Below are positions 5,653 to 14,570 of a DNA stretch of 20,510 nt, piece by piece (positions within the stretch are counted from its first letter, which is position 1; each line of letters starts with the position of its first letter). The notes under the pieces are model-generated. The model saw only the letters and a program-made list of their open reading frames with translations, did not search any database and was not told where the DNA came from. Position numbers and translations under genes: made by a program. Source of the stretch: Gelidibacter sp039916245 (GTDB lineage Bacteria > Bacteroidota > Bacteroidia > Flavobacteriales > Flavobacteriaceae); assembly GCF_039916245.1 (NCBI RefSeq), contig NZ_JBDSLS010000065.1, positions 1 through 20,510 on the forward strand, read 5' to 3'.

Positions 5653-7332
5653 CTAGTGTCTTGTTTTATTTGAACTTTTTGATTTTGAACCTACTCTTGA
5701 CATTGCGCATCGAAAACCAATATAGTCAGTGGCCATATCCTGTGGGAAGTAACGACGTTGTGCTGGATCAATCCAATAAACTCTGTCTTTCCAAGAACCA
5801 CCTTTATAAACTCTTACGTTATCATTGATTAAAGAAGTTCTGTCATTCGATTTGTCATATAATTTAACAATTGCTCCAGTTGAATCGGTAGTTACTTGAT
5901 GTTTTGGAGAATTGTACATCTGTCTGGTGCTAGAAACGTTAGTTTTGGCTTCCACGTCATCAAAATTATCACTGTAGTTACGTGATGATTTTCTGTCGCC
6001 ATCTCTAAAGTTTCTGTTATCACTTGTGTCAAAGTTCGTTCTTAGGTAAGCATCATCAGCACTGATAGGCACTTGCAAAATAGTTCCTGGTAGATTTCTC
6101 GGAACAACTTTTCCGTTGCTTAAAGTATCATAAACAATATCTTCAGCAGTGACCACTTTTACGGTACCATCTTCGTTGATTGCGTTTTTAGTGTAAACGT
6201 TACCACGGAAGTAGTTGAAATCGTTAAACTCATCATCAACAATCGGTCTGTAAACATCGGCAACCCATTCGGCAACGTTTCCGGCCATGTCATAAATTCC
6301 AAAATCGTTGGGCAAATAGGATTTTACTTTATTTGTGATATCAGCGCCATCATCAGACCAACCTGAAATTCCGCCGTAATCACCTTTGCTTTGCTTGAAG
6401 TTTGCTAATTGATCACCTCTAGTCTGTCTTTTTCCAGAACGTGTGTATTGGCCACTCCAAGGGTATTTTTTTCTACCACGAATGGTGTTGTAGTTTCTTA
6501 ATTCATTCAAGCCAAGGGCTGCATATTCCCATTCGGCTTCAGAAGGTAAACGGTATTCTGGAGATATAATTCCAGATTCTCTTTTTGCATAGACATTAAT
6601 AGGATTGCCTTCAGCATCAGTTTGTCGTCTTTTTCTGCCACCCTCAAGGATTTCAGCGTTGCCACCGTAAGTTGAGCTAGGTGAATTGATATATGTATCT
6701 GTATTGAAATTAGCATCGGCATTCACATCTGTTATACGTGCATCTCGTTTTAAATAGCCACCTTTCTCCAAATACAATTCGTTAACTCTATCTGTTCTCC
6801 AGCTCGCAAAATCAACTGCTTGAATCCAACTTACACCAACCACAGGGTATTCACCATAACCTGGGTGACGCAAATAGTTTTCAGTCATCATTTCGCTATA
6901 ACCAAGACGGTTTCTCCAAACTAAGGTGTCTGGTAAAGCACTTTGATAGATCAATTTGAAATTAGGATCATCTGGCGGATATACACGCTTGATCCAATCC
7001 AAATACTCTAAGTACATTTTGTTGGTAACCTCACTTTCATCCATATAAAAGGACTGAATGTGCTGTTGGCTCGGGGTGTTGTTCCAATCATGCATTGGGT
7101 CATCCTGCACTTTGCCCATGGTAAAGGTACCACCTTCAACAAAAACTAAACCCGGAGAGGTTTCTTGTTCTTTAAAACTGGTGTTGTATTGAAAGCCTCC
7201 ATTCTTATCATTGATTTTCCATCCAGTAGCTCTGGATTGGTTTGATGAAGAAGACCTTTTACACCCAACCATTGCTAAAGAGAGCATTAGGGCAAATGCA
7301 ATCCTTATATTAATGATGTCTTTCATAGCCAT
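5653..7332 (-). CDS. gldJ: GldJ, gliding motility / type IX secretion lipoprotein
   Basis: This 559-residue outer-membrane-directed lipoprotein has a signal peptide with lipobox MVGC, Cys24 being the lipidation site. From about residue 60 it carries a formylglycine-generating-enzyme (SUMF1) fold: LVFVEGGTFTMG, YPVVGVSWIQAVDFASWR, YRLPSEAEWEYAA, MAGNVAEWVADVY and a final KGGSW...YIGFRCAMS. The catalytic Cys pair of true FGE enzymes is absent: the segment after GGSW reads KDRVYW (515-520). It is therefore a structural homologue, as known for GldJ and GldK. GldJ is required for gliding and for function of the type IX system in Flavobacterium johnsoniae, where it is about the same length. It is divergent from porU, the same arrangement as recalled for F. 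johnsoniae. Start: ATG at 7332, or the second Met two codons later. The tail is basic and ends KSSNKTRH. Confidence 0.95.
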   Translation of the reverse strand: MAMKDIINIRIAFALMLSLAMVGCKRSSSSNQSRATGWKINDKNGGFQYNTSFKEQETSPGLVFVEGGTFTMGKVQDDPMHDWNNTPSQQHIQSFYMDESEVTNKMYLEYLDWIKRVYPPDDPNFKLIYQSALPDTLVWRNRLGYSEMMTENYLRHPGYGEYPVVGVSWIQAVDFASWRTDRVNELYLEKGGYLKRDARITDVNADANFNTDTYINSPSSTYGGNAEILEGGRKRRQTDAEGNPINVYAKRESGIISPEYRLPSEAEWEYAALGLNELRNYNTIRGRKKYPWSGQYTRSGKRQTRGDQLANFKQSKGDYGGISGWSDDGADITNKVKSYLPNDFGIYDMAGNVAEWVADVYRPIVDDEFNDFNYFRGNVYTKNAINEDGTVKVVTAEDIVYDTLSNGKVVPRNLPGTILQVPISADDAYLRTNFDTSDNRNFRDGDRKSSRNYSDNFDDVEAKTNVSSTRQMYNSPKHQVTTDSTGAIVKLYDKSNDRTSLINDNVRVYKGGSWKDRVYWIDPAQRRYFPQDMATDYIGFRCAMSRVGSKSKSSNKTRH

Positions 7333-7365
7333 ACTTTTTAAGTAAGTTGATTAAATTTAGTGACG

Positions 7366-7394
7366 CAATATAGTAATTAAAGAGAAACGAACAA
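7366..7394 (-). promoter_or_regulatory. Candidate gldJ promoter
   Basis: On the minus strand TTG (complement of 7392-7394) is followed by exactly 19 bases and TATATTG (complement of 7366-7372). This is close to the Bacteroidota primary-sigma consensus TTG-N19-TAnnTTTG. It ends 34 bases before the gldJ start codon, giving a short leader. Confidence 0.55.
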
Positions 7395-7411
7395 GCGTTT
7401 TTTCCAAATAG

Positions 7412-7429
7412 ATGCAAAAAATGTTGCAT
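7412..7429. promoter_or_regulatory. Dyad between divergent gldJ and porU
   Basis: ATGCAA (7412-7417) and TTGCAT (7424-7429) are perfect inverted arms with a 6-base spacer, centrally placed in the 326-bp gldJ–porU region. A second wide pair, ACGTCG (7452-7457) and CGACGT (7499-7504), lies nearer porU. Either could bind a regulator shared by both arms; this is inference from symmetry only. Nothing else is seen in the region except the two promoters. Confidence 0.4.
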
Positions 7430-7523
7430 TTCATCCCTTTTTTTGGACATCACGTCGGATTTTTGGCGATTTCGTCGATGTATTTGATGTTTTAATAACG
7501 ACGTAAGAAATTAAATATTGTTG

Positions 7524-7531
7524 TAGTTTTG
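7524..7531 (+). promoter_or_regulatory. Candidate -7 element for porU
   Basis: TAGTTTTG fits TAnnTTTG. No clear -33 TTG lies 19-20 bases upstream, so support is partial. Transcription would begin near 7538, giving a leader of about 120 bases to the preferred porU start at 7659. Confidence 0.45.
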
Positions 7532-7658
7532 GATAAAAACTAGAAATCTCATAATAACAACCATGAGCAACCGTTATTATTTCCATATATTTAGAGGGTT
7601 ACGTTGCAGGCAAGGAATGAAATTGAGGTGTTTTTTTGATAAAGATCAATACAGGCTC

Positions 7659-10600
7659 ATGAGAATAAAGTTACTATTATTTTTTGTTTTAATATCAGCG
7701 ACAAGTCTTGGCCAAGAGAAGCGGTTTGACATTAAATGGAACGGAGCTATGGTGTTGGAAACAGGCTCCTCATCTATAACGGTGCCGTCTTTTGATAAAG
7801 ACCATTTTAGTTTTGACATGCGCTCCGGACTAAAGTTTTTTGCCGAATGGGTTTCTGATGGAAATATCAATAAAAATTCGGTCATACTTTCTAACGTTTC
7901 CTATGCCGTAATTTCAGCCGATGAATTGAAATCCGTTCCTGAGGAAACCATTCCAACAACACCACAGTTGCTTTTTGAGAATACGATCGCTAGGGAAAAG
8001 ACCAATGCCTACTTGGAATTGACTCCTATTATTAAGGAGAATGGAATTTACAAGAAAATCACTTCGTTTACGATCTTATATAATACTTTGGCCAATCGAA
8101 GTCCTAACAGTTATGCCAATCGAACCAACGCGATAAGTAATTCAGTGCTCAATTCAGGAACTTGGTACCGCTTTTATGTGGACAAATCAGGTGTCTTTAA
8201 ATTGACCAAGAGTTTTTTGAATTCACTTGGTGTCAACACAAGTTCTGTAGATCCACGTACCATAAAAATTTATGGTAATGGCGGTGCAATGTTGCCACTG
8301 CCAAATTCAGAGCCTTATCCGATTGATCTTACTGAAAATGCCGTGACATTTATAGGCGAAGAAGACGGCGTTTTCAATAATGACGACTATATCTTATTCT
8401 ATGCTGAAGGAACAACGGGGTTTAGTGAAGATAGTAACACGAATCTTAACGTGTTTACCGATAAGAGTTATTATTATGTCAATGTGAGTGGTGGCTTAGG
8501 TAAACGTATGCAAAAGCTGTCACAGCCTGCTGGGCCTGCAACGTATGTGGTCAATACCTTTCAGGATTATCAATTTCATGAAGTTGATAATGTCAATATT
8601 GTACGTTTGGGAAGACGATGGTTTGGCGAAAGGTTTGATATCGAAAATGAACAGAAGTTTGAATTTAAATTCCCAAATCTTATGACGACCGAACCAGCCC
8701 ATTTTAAGGTTTATGCTGCATCAACCTCTGAAGGGCCTACAAACATGGAGGTTAAGGTCAATTCGAATGTAGTGACAAATTTTGGGTTCACGCCAATCAA
8801 TTCATCTGTTTTGGCCAATGGAAGGTCTTTTAATGGTAATGTCATGTTAAGTTCGCCTGACGTTATTGTCAGTTTAAAATTTAATAATTCCGGAAACCCA
8901 AACTCTTATGGCTATTTGGATTATATCTCCATTGAGGCCACGCGAGGATTGGTTTTTGAAGGTAAACAACTTATTTTTAAAAACAATAAGGTGGCAAGCA
9001 CTCCGGGTATTGTGGAGTATCGTATGACTAATGCCGCTTCAGTTTCAGAAATTTGGGATATTAGTAATAAATATGATGTGACCAGTGTGGAAAATCCCGA
9101 TAGGAGTTCAACACTAAACTTTAAATCCGTTTCAGGAATTCCCAAAAAATACCTGGCAGTAACGCCCTCAGATTATTATGAGCCCAAAAGGGATAGTAAG
9201 ACGAGTGTTAGTAATCAAAATATTAAAGGCACTATTTTTAAAGATGAACAAGGGCAGTTCAGGGATGTGGACTATATCATCATCTCACCAAATAATCTCC
9301 TTTCTCAAGCCGAACGCTTAGCACAAATCAATAGGGTTCAAAATAATCTCAATGTAAAAGTTGTGGCGCTCAATGAAATATACACGGAATTCAGTTCGGG
9401 CAATCAAGATGTAGCAGCCATCAGAAACTTAGTGCGCTATGTGTATCAGAATGCGAGTGCACCAGATAAAAGATTGAAATACTTGTGTCTTTTTGGCGAT
9501 GCGTCCTTTGATTATAAGGATAGAATTCCCAACAACACCAATATTGTTCCTGCATGGCATGCCGTGGAAAGTTTTAGTTTGACCAATGCTTTCGTTTCTG
9601 ACGATTTTTATGGGATGATGGATGAAAATGAGGGTGATATGGGAACTTCAAACAAATTAGATATTGCTGTAGGACGAATTTTGGTAGAGACCCCGCAACG
9701 CGCCAAAGAAATGGTGGATAAGATTGAGTTATATTATCAAGATGAATCCTATGGCAACTGGAGAAATAATATTGTCGTGATTTCCGATGATGTTGATCAG
9801 GATTGGGAGCGCATTTTACAGGAAACTACCGATGAGATTGGTCGTAACATTTCCGCGGAAAAACCATTTCTAAATGTGGTAAAAATTCATTCTGACGCCT
9901 TTCAACAGGAAGCTTCTGCAAGTGGCGAACGTTATCCATCTGTAAACAAAGCCATTAAAGACGCTGTGGAAGTTGGAGCCTTGGTGGTCAATTATTTTGG
10001 GCATGGTGGCGAGGATGGATTGGCATCTGAGCGAATTTTTGATAAGAATGATTCGCAGGACATAAGAAACACCTGCAAGTTCAATTGTTTTGTTACCGTT
10101 ACTTGTGAATATACGCGATTTGATAACCCCTTTCGTCCCACTGCAGGAGAATATACCTATTGGAATCCACAAGGAGGAGCCATTGGATTGATCACTACCA
10201 CGCGACAAATTAGCGTGACGGTCGGTGTGACATTTAATTTGAAATTGCAGAAGTATCTTTTTGGTTTTGATTCCAACGATTACCCAACCATGGCCGAAGC
10301 TTTGCGTCTCACAAAAACAGATCCCGCCATTACTGGAATTCCGCAACAACGTTTGGTGTCTTTTATAGGGGATCCTGCTATGAGATTAGCATTTCCAAAG
10401 CCTAATATTCAGCTTACAAAAATTAATGATGTTCCCTTAGGTCAAACTAATGACACTTTAAAAGCATTGAGTAAAGTTAAAATGTCGGGCGAAGTTTTGG
10501 ATCCTTCCGGAAATGTAATGAAGGGTTACAACGGTGTGCTTACGGCAACTATTTTCGATAAAAATATTGCACGCCAAACCTTGGGAAATAATGGAACGCG

Positions 10601-11519
10601 GCAAAATGGAGAATTAATCAAAATGGATTTCACCACCTTGGGGGAGAAAATATTTATAGGTCAGGCCAGCGTTAAAAATGGTGTTTTTGATTTTGAATTT
10701 GTCGTTCCAAGAGATATTGGTGTGCCAGTAGGGAAAGGCAAAGTAAGTTTTTATGCAAAATCAGAAACGCCTTTGCAAGATCAGGCGGGTGCAAACTTTG
10801 ATGTATTGGTCGGTGGGATCAATAAAAACGCGCAAACGGATATTACTGGTCCTGTGGTGAAATTGTACATGAATGATGTGAATTTTGTGTCTGGTGGCAT
10901 TACCAATGAAGCGCCCACATTGTTAGCAAAATTGGAAGACGAAAATGGTATCAATACCGCCAGTGGAATCGGGCATGATATTGTGGCCATCATTGATGGA
11001 GACGAAACCAATCCGTTTGTACTGAATGATTATTATAAAGCGCAAGTGGATGATTATACTAAAGGAGAGGTGACTTATCCGTTTCGGGATTTAGAACCTG
11101 GTCTTCATACTTTAACACTTAAAGCCTGGGATGTTTATAATAACTCGGGAGTTTCTGAAATTCAGTTTGTTGTGCATGATAAAGATGATGAATTGAAGAT
11201 TGAAAACGTTTTAAATTACCCTAATCCGTTCATTAATTACACAGAATTTTGGTTCAACCACAATAGTTCGCAACCTTTAGACGTTTCTATACAGATATTC
11301 ACCATTTCCGGTAAGTTGGTAAAGACCATAAATAGCCAAACAAATGCAGGTGGTTGTTGTAACGAAGGAGCTTCGGCACTGTCGAGAGATATTGTTTGGG
11401 ATGGTCGCGATGATTTTGGAGATAAAATTGGAAAAGGGATTTACGTCTATAAGCTTAAAGTAAGATCCAATCAACTGAACAAGCAGGTTGAAAAGATTCA
11501 AAAACTTGTAATACTTTAA
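7659..11519 (+). CDS. porU: PorU, type IX secretion system sortase (C25 family peptidase)
   Basis: This cell-surface cysteine peptidase removes C-terminal sorting domains from type IX cargo and attaches the cargo to a surface lipid. From the start at 7659 the protein has 1286 residues and begins with a clean signal peptide (MRIKLLLFFVLISATSLGQ). The open frame extends upstream to 7563, but those 32 residues are basic and polar and would bury the signal, so 7659 is preferred. The gingipain-like C25 domain spans about 535-914. The catalytic His is H782 in YFGHGGEDG and the catalytic Cys is C816 in VTVTCEYTR. The C-terminus (about 1181-1286) is an FlgD-type Ig / sorting-like domain with YPNPF and WDGRDDFGDKIGKGIY, which PorU is known to keep. 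porV follows in the same operon. Confidence 0.95.
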   Translation: MRIKLLLFFVLISATSLGQEKRFDIKWNGAMVLETGSSSITVPSFDKDHFSFDMRSGLKFFAEWVSDGNINKNSVILSNVSYAVISADELKSVPEETIPTTPQLLFENTIAREKTNAYLELTPIIKENGIYKKITSFTILYNTLANRSPNSYANRTNAISNSVLNSGTWYRFYVDKSGVFKLTKSFLNSLGVNTSSVDPRTIKIYGNGGAMLPLPNSEPYPIDLTENAVTFIGEEDGVFNNDDYILFYAEGTTGFSEDSNTNLNVFTDKSYYYVNVSGGLGKRMQKLSQPAGPATYVVNTFQDYQFHEVDNVNIVRLGRRWFGERFDIENEQKFEFKFPNLMTTEPAHFKVYAASTSEGPTNMEVKVNSNVVTNFGFTPINSSVLANGRSFNGNVMLSSPDVIVSLKFNNSGNPNSYGYLDYISIEATRGLVFEGKQLIFKNNKVASTPGIVEYRMTNAASVSEIWDISNKYDVTSVENPDRSSTLNFKSVSGIPKKYLAVTPSDYYEPKRDSKTSVSNQNIKGTIFKDEQGQFRDVDYIIISPNNLLSQAERLAQINRVQNNLNVKVVALNEIYTEFSSGNQDVAAIRNLVRYVYQNASAPDKRLKYLCLFGDASFDYKDRIPNNTNIVPAWHAVESFSLTNAFVSDDFYGMMDENEGDMGTSNKLDIAVGRILVETPQRAKEMVDKIELYYQDESYGNWRNNIVVISDDVDQDWERILQETTDEIGRNISAEKPFLNVVKIHSDAFQQEASASGERYPSVNKAIKDAVEVGALVVNYFGHGGEDGLASERIFDKNDSQDIRNTCKFNCFVTVTCEYTRFDNPFRPTAGEYTYWNPQGGAIGLITTTRQISVTVGVTFNLKLQKYLFGFDSNDYPTMAEALRLTKTDPAITGIPQQRLVSFIGDPAMRLAFPKPNIQLTKINDVPLGQTNDTLKALSKVKMSGEVLDPSGNVMKGYNGVLTATIFDKNIARQTLGNNGTRQNGELIKMDFTTLGEKIFIGQASVKNGVFDFEFVVPRDIGVPVGKGKVSFYAKSETPLQDQAGANFDVLVGGINKNAQTDITGPVVKLYMNDVNFVSGGITNEAPTLLAKLEDENGINTASGIGHDIVAIIDGDETNPFVLNDYYKAQVDDYTKGEVTYPFRDLEPGLHTLTLKAWDVYNNSGVSEIQFVVHDKDDELKIENVLNYPNPFINYTEFWFNHNSSQPLDVSIQIFTISGKLVKTINSQTNAGGCCNEGASALSRDIVWDGRDDFGDKIGKGIYVYKLKVRSNQLNKQVEKIQKLVIL

Positions 11520-11582
11520 TATTAATTTATATTTGTTAAATACTTGGGCATCAAAGCTTCCAATAAAATACTCACTGACCTT

Positions 11583-12788
11583 ATGAAAAAATACGTCTTA
11601 GCCGTTATCACCTTAACCATTTATAGTTTTTCTTCTGCACAGGAAACGATAATATTTGATAATCAGTCGACAGTAATTACTACTGGCGTTCCATTTTTAT
11701 TAATTGCCTCAGATGCTCGTGCCGCAGGGATGGGAGATATGGGCGTGGCAACTTCTGTGGATGCTTTTTCCCAACAATGGAATGCATCCAAGTATGCTTT
11801 TTCTGAATCGAAATCAGGAATAGCGGTAAGCTATACGCCTTATCTAAGCAAATTGGTTAATGATATTTTCTTAGGAAACGTTACTTATTTTAACAGAATC
11901 AATGAAAGAAGTGCCTTTGCAGCAAGTTTTAAATACTTCAGTTTAGGACAAATAGAATTGGTGCAGGATGAATTTTCAGAAGCGCTTATTGCGCAACCCA
12001 ATGAGATGACCATTGATGCTTCGTATTCTTTACGCTTGGCTAATCAATTCTCAATGGCGGTGGGTTTGCGTTATTTGCGATCGGATTTAAAAATTCAAGC
12101 CTTGGATAATTCAGCAGAAGCTGCAAGTTCAGTAGCTGTTGATATTTCTGGGTTTTACCAAAGCGAAGAAGAAGCTTATGATAGTTTTAACGGAAGAACC
12201 CGTTTAGGTTTTGCCATTCAAAATTTAGGTCCGAAGATTAAATATAATGATGCCGGAAAAGAAAACTTTTTGCCAACCAATTTAAGACTTGGCGGAGGTT
12301 TTGATTTTATTTTTGATGAATACAACACCTTGGCTTTAACCGCTGAGGTCACAAAACTATTGGTTCCAACACCACCTCTTTATGGTTTTGTTGATTTAAA
12401 TGGTGATGGTAAACAAGCTACCGATGGAAGTGAGCCAACTATTATTGCTAAAGGGAAATCTCCAGATGTGAACTTTCTAAAGGGAATTTTCCAATCTTTT
12501 GGCGATGCTCCGGGAGGTTTCAATGAAGAGATGAAAGAATTCACTTGGGCATTGGGCGCCGAGTATAGATATCAAGATGCATTTGCTTTTAGAACCGGTT
12601 ATTTTAATGAAAGTGATGAAAAAGGTGGGCGTAAATTTTTTGCTTTAGGTGCCGGCTTTAAGTATACCTCCATGAATATTGACATGTCTTATTTGTTTTC
12701 AGCTTCAAAGGTTCAAAGTCCGTTGGAAGGGACTTTACGTTTTTCTCTGACTTTCAATTTTGGAGGTGGCGAATACAGAGAGTATTAG
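11583..12788 (+). CDS. porV: PorV (LptO), type IX secretion outer-membrane shuttle protein
   Basis: This FadL-like beta-barrel carries cargo from the SprA translocon to the PorU sortase. From the start at 11583 the protein has 401 residues with a signal peptide (MKKYVLAVITLTIYSFSSA, then Q). An upstream in-frame ATG at 11544 adds 13 residues and spoils the signal, so 11583 is preferred. Early hallmarks are TGVPFLLIASDARAAGMGDM and the QQWNASKYAF motif. Alternating beta strands with aromatic girdles follow, and the protein ends in a strand LRFSLTFNFGGG. It starts about 60 bases after the porU stop with no terminator between, so the two are co-transcribed. A terminator follows the gene. Confidence 0.95.
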   Translation: MKKYVLAVITLTIYSFSSAQETIIFDNQSTVITTGVPFLLIASDARAAGMGDMGVATSVDAFSQQWNASKYAFSESKSGIAVSYTPYLSKLVNDIFLGNVTYFNRINERSAFAASFKYFSLGQIELVQDEFSEALIAQPNEMTIDASYSLRLANQFSMAVGLRYLRSDLKIQALDNSAEAASSVAVDISGFYQSEEEAYDSFNGRTRLGFAIQNLGPKIKYNDAGKENFLPTNLRLGGGFDFIFDEYNTLALTAEVTKLLVPTPPLYGFVDLNGDGKQATDGSEPTIIAKGKSPDVNFLKGIFQSFGDAPGGFNEEMKEFTWALGAEYRYQDAFAFRTGYFNESDEKGGRKFFALGAGFKYTSMNIDMSYLFSASKVQSPLEGTLRFSLTFNFGGGEYREY

Positions 12789-12809
12789 AAAACAGTTAAA
12801 TTAAATTCC

Positions 12810-12845
12810 AAAAAACTATTGTTATTTAAAGCAATAGTTTTTTTG
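12810..12845 (+). terminator. Intrinsic terminator after porV
   Basis: The stem AAAAAACTATTG (12810-12821) pairs perfectly with CAATAGTTTTTT (12832-12843), with a 10-base loop and a T-run. It closes the porU–porV operon and separates it from cdd. Confidence 0.85.
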
Positions 12846-12886
12846 TTTGAAAATGAATCGTATTTTTAAAAATAGATAAACAATAT

Positions 12887-13369
12887 ATGAAGGAACTTAA
12901 AATTGAAACCATACTTAACGTCTATGATACATTAGATGAACTTCCTAAAGATGTCATTGCGCTCATGGCAAAAGCATCTGAAGCTAGAGATAAATCCTAT
13001 TCTCCCTATTCAAATTTCAGTGTAGGGACAGCAATTCTTCTTGAAAACAACGAAGTTGTCACAGGAAGTAATCAGGAAAACGCCTCCTATCCATCAGGTC
13101 TTTGCGCTGAACGCACCGCCATTTTTTATGCAGGAGCGCAATTTCCCAATGTTAAAATCATCCGTATGGCGATTATAGCAGGATCAAAATTGAAAACGAC
13201 TGATCAACCCATTCCACCTTGTGGCGCCTGTCGCCAATCCATTGCAGAATATGAAGTAAAGCAAGATTCGCCTATTGAAATTTATTATATGGGAGAGGTG
13301 GGAAAAGTAGTCCGATCGCATTCTTTGGCCAATTTACTGCCCTTGGTGTTTGATAATAGCGTTCTATAA
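12887..13369 (+). CDS. cdd: Cytidine deaminase
   Basis: This cytoplasmic enzyme converts cytidine and deoxycytidine to uridine and deoxyuridine in pyrimidine salvage. The 160-residue protein has the zinc signature C73-A-E75 (in SGLCAERTAIF) and P-C112-GAC115-RQ. C73, C112 and C115 bind zinc and E75 is the proton shuttle. NFSVGTAIL (43-51) and SNQENASYPSG (61-71) contribute to the nucleoside pocket. The three-Cys ligand set and length match the tetrameric class of Cdd with a slightly extended N-terminus (about 25 residues before the core). It sits between the porV terminator and pdhA, transcribed alone or weakly coupled to pdhA. Confidence 0.95.
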   Translation: MKELKIETILNVYDTLDELPKDVIALMAKASEARDKSYSPYSNFSVGTAILLENNEVVTGSNQENASYPSGLCAERTAIFYAGAQFPNVKIIRMAIIAGSKLKTTDQPIPPCGACRQSIAEYEVKQDSPIEIYYMGEVGKVVRSHSLANLLPLVFDNSVL

Positions 13370-13422
13370 CGATTTCGTAGAAATTTTACGATTTTCAGTT
13401 TTTTCATTACTCCTTAATGTGT

Positions 13423-13430
13423 TACTTTTG
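13423..13430 (+). promoter_or_regulatory. Candidate -7 element for pdhA
   Basis: TACTTTTG matches TAnnTTTG. A T-rich run about 20 bases upstream is only a weak -33 candidate. It would give a leader of about 130 bases that contains the hairpin at 13479-13521. Confidence 0.45.
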
Positions 13431-13478
13431 TTATCCGTTTAGTGAAGCACAGTTTAAGGGTTTGAAAAACGAATCAAA

Positions 13479-13521
13479 AACTGAAAGCTGAACTAATCCC
13501 GCGTTGCGGGATCTTCAGTTC
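13479..13521 (+). repeat. GC-rich hairpin in the pdhA leader
   Basis: ATCCCGC (13496-13502) pairs perfectly with GCGGGAT (13506-13512) around GTT. AACTGAA (13479-13485) complements TTCAGTT (13514-13520), and GAACT (13490-13494) alternatively complements AGTTC (13517-13521). The GC-rich core stands out from its AT-rich surroundings. No T-tract follows, so it is not a classical terminator. It may be a REP-like element, an RNA-stability hairpin or a leader control structure. Confidence 0.6.
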
Positions 13522-13568
13522 TCTAAACAGAACTAATTAAGTATTTAATTTTTTAGAAATTATTTCGG

Positions 13569-14567
13569 ATGCAAAAGATTACAAAAGAGGTTTACCTCAA
13601 ATGGTATGAAGACATGTTGTTCTGGAGAAAGTTTGAAGACAAACTTGCTGCAGTCTATATTCAACAAAAAGTAAGAGGATTTCTTCACTTGTATAATGGG
13701 CAGGAGGCTATTTTAGCTGGTGCTTTGCACGCCATGGACCTGACAAAGGATAAAATGATTACGGCTTATCGTAACCACGTTCAACCTATTGGTATGGGAG
13801 AAGATCCACGACGTGTTATGGCAGAATTATATGGTAAAGCTACAGGGACTTCTCAAGGTCTTGGAGGCTCCATGCATATTTTCTCAAAGGAACACCGTTT
13901 CTATGGTGGTCATGGTATTGTTGGAGGTCAAATTCCGTTAGGTGCTGGGATTGCTTTTGGAGATAAATATCATGGTATTGATGCCGTGACTTTATGTTGT
14001 TTTGGTGATGGTGCAGCGCGTCAAGGTTCTTTGCATGAGGCTTTTAATTTAGCGATGTTATGGAAGTTACCAGTCGTGTTTGTTTGTGAAAATAACGGTT
14101 ATGCTATGGGAACGTCTGTAGCGCGTACGGCCAACCATACAGATATTTGGAAACTTGGTTTAGGTTATGAAATGCCTTGTGGACCTGTTGACGGAATGAA
14201 TCCAGTAAAAGTGGCGGAGGCTTTTGACGAAGCGATCAAACGTGCAAGACGTGGCGATGGTCCTACATTTTTGGAGTTGAAAACTTACCGATATAGAGGA
14301 CACTCGATGAGTGACGCTCAACATTACAGAACTAAAGAAGAGGTTGCTGAGTATCAGAAAATAGATCCAATCACGCAAGTGAAAGATATCATCCTTGAGG
14401 AGAAGTATGCGACTGAAGACGATCTGAAAGTAATTGATCAACGTGTTAAGGATCTCGTTGCAGAATGTGAGAAATTCGCTGATGAGTCTCCATATCCAGA
14501 CAAAAGCGTCATGTACGATGCCGTTTATGAGCAGGAAGATTATCCATTTATACAACACAAAATATAA
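13569..14567 (+). CDS. pdhA: Pyruvate dehydrogenase E1 component, alpha subunit
   Basis: With the beta subunit it forms the thiamine-diphosphate E1 enzyme that decarboxylates pyruvate and passes the acetyl group to lipoyl-E2. The 332 residues match the alpha subunit of alpha2beta2-type E1. The ThDP motif begins at GDG (146-148) and ends at ENN (174-176). YRNH (67-70) and GGQIPLGAG (119-127) are also typical. RYRGHSMSD (241-249) corresponds to the phosphorylation loop of mitochondrial E1, though no kinase is implied here. pdhC starts 3 bases after the stop, so they are co-transcribed. No E1 beta gene is in the window, so it must be encoded elsewhere. Confidence 0.95.
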   Translation: MQKITKEVYLKWYEDMLFWRKFEDKLAAVYIQQKVRGFLHLYNGQEAILAGALHAMDLTKDKMITAYRNHVQPIGMGEDPRRVMAELYGKATGTSQGLGGSMHIFSKEHRFYGGHGIVGGQIPLGAGIAFGDKYHGIDAVTLCCFGDGAARQGSLHEAFNLAMLWKLPVVFVCENNGYAMGTSVARTANHTDIWKLGLGYEMPCGPVDGMNPVKVAEAFDEAIKRARRGDGPTFLELKTYRYRGHSMSDAQHYRTKEEVAEYQKIDPITQVKDIILEEKYATEDDLKVIDQRVKDLVAECEKFADESPYPDKSVMYDAVYEQEDYPFIQHKI

Positions 14568-14570
14568 GCT

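Noticed and set aside
9870..10349. Minus-strand frame of 159 codons inside porU
   Set aside because: It is antisense to the catalytic domain of PorU, whose motifs prove the plus-strand reading.
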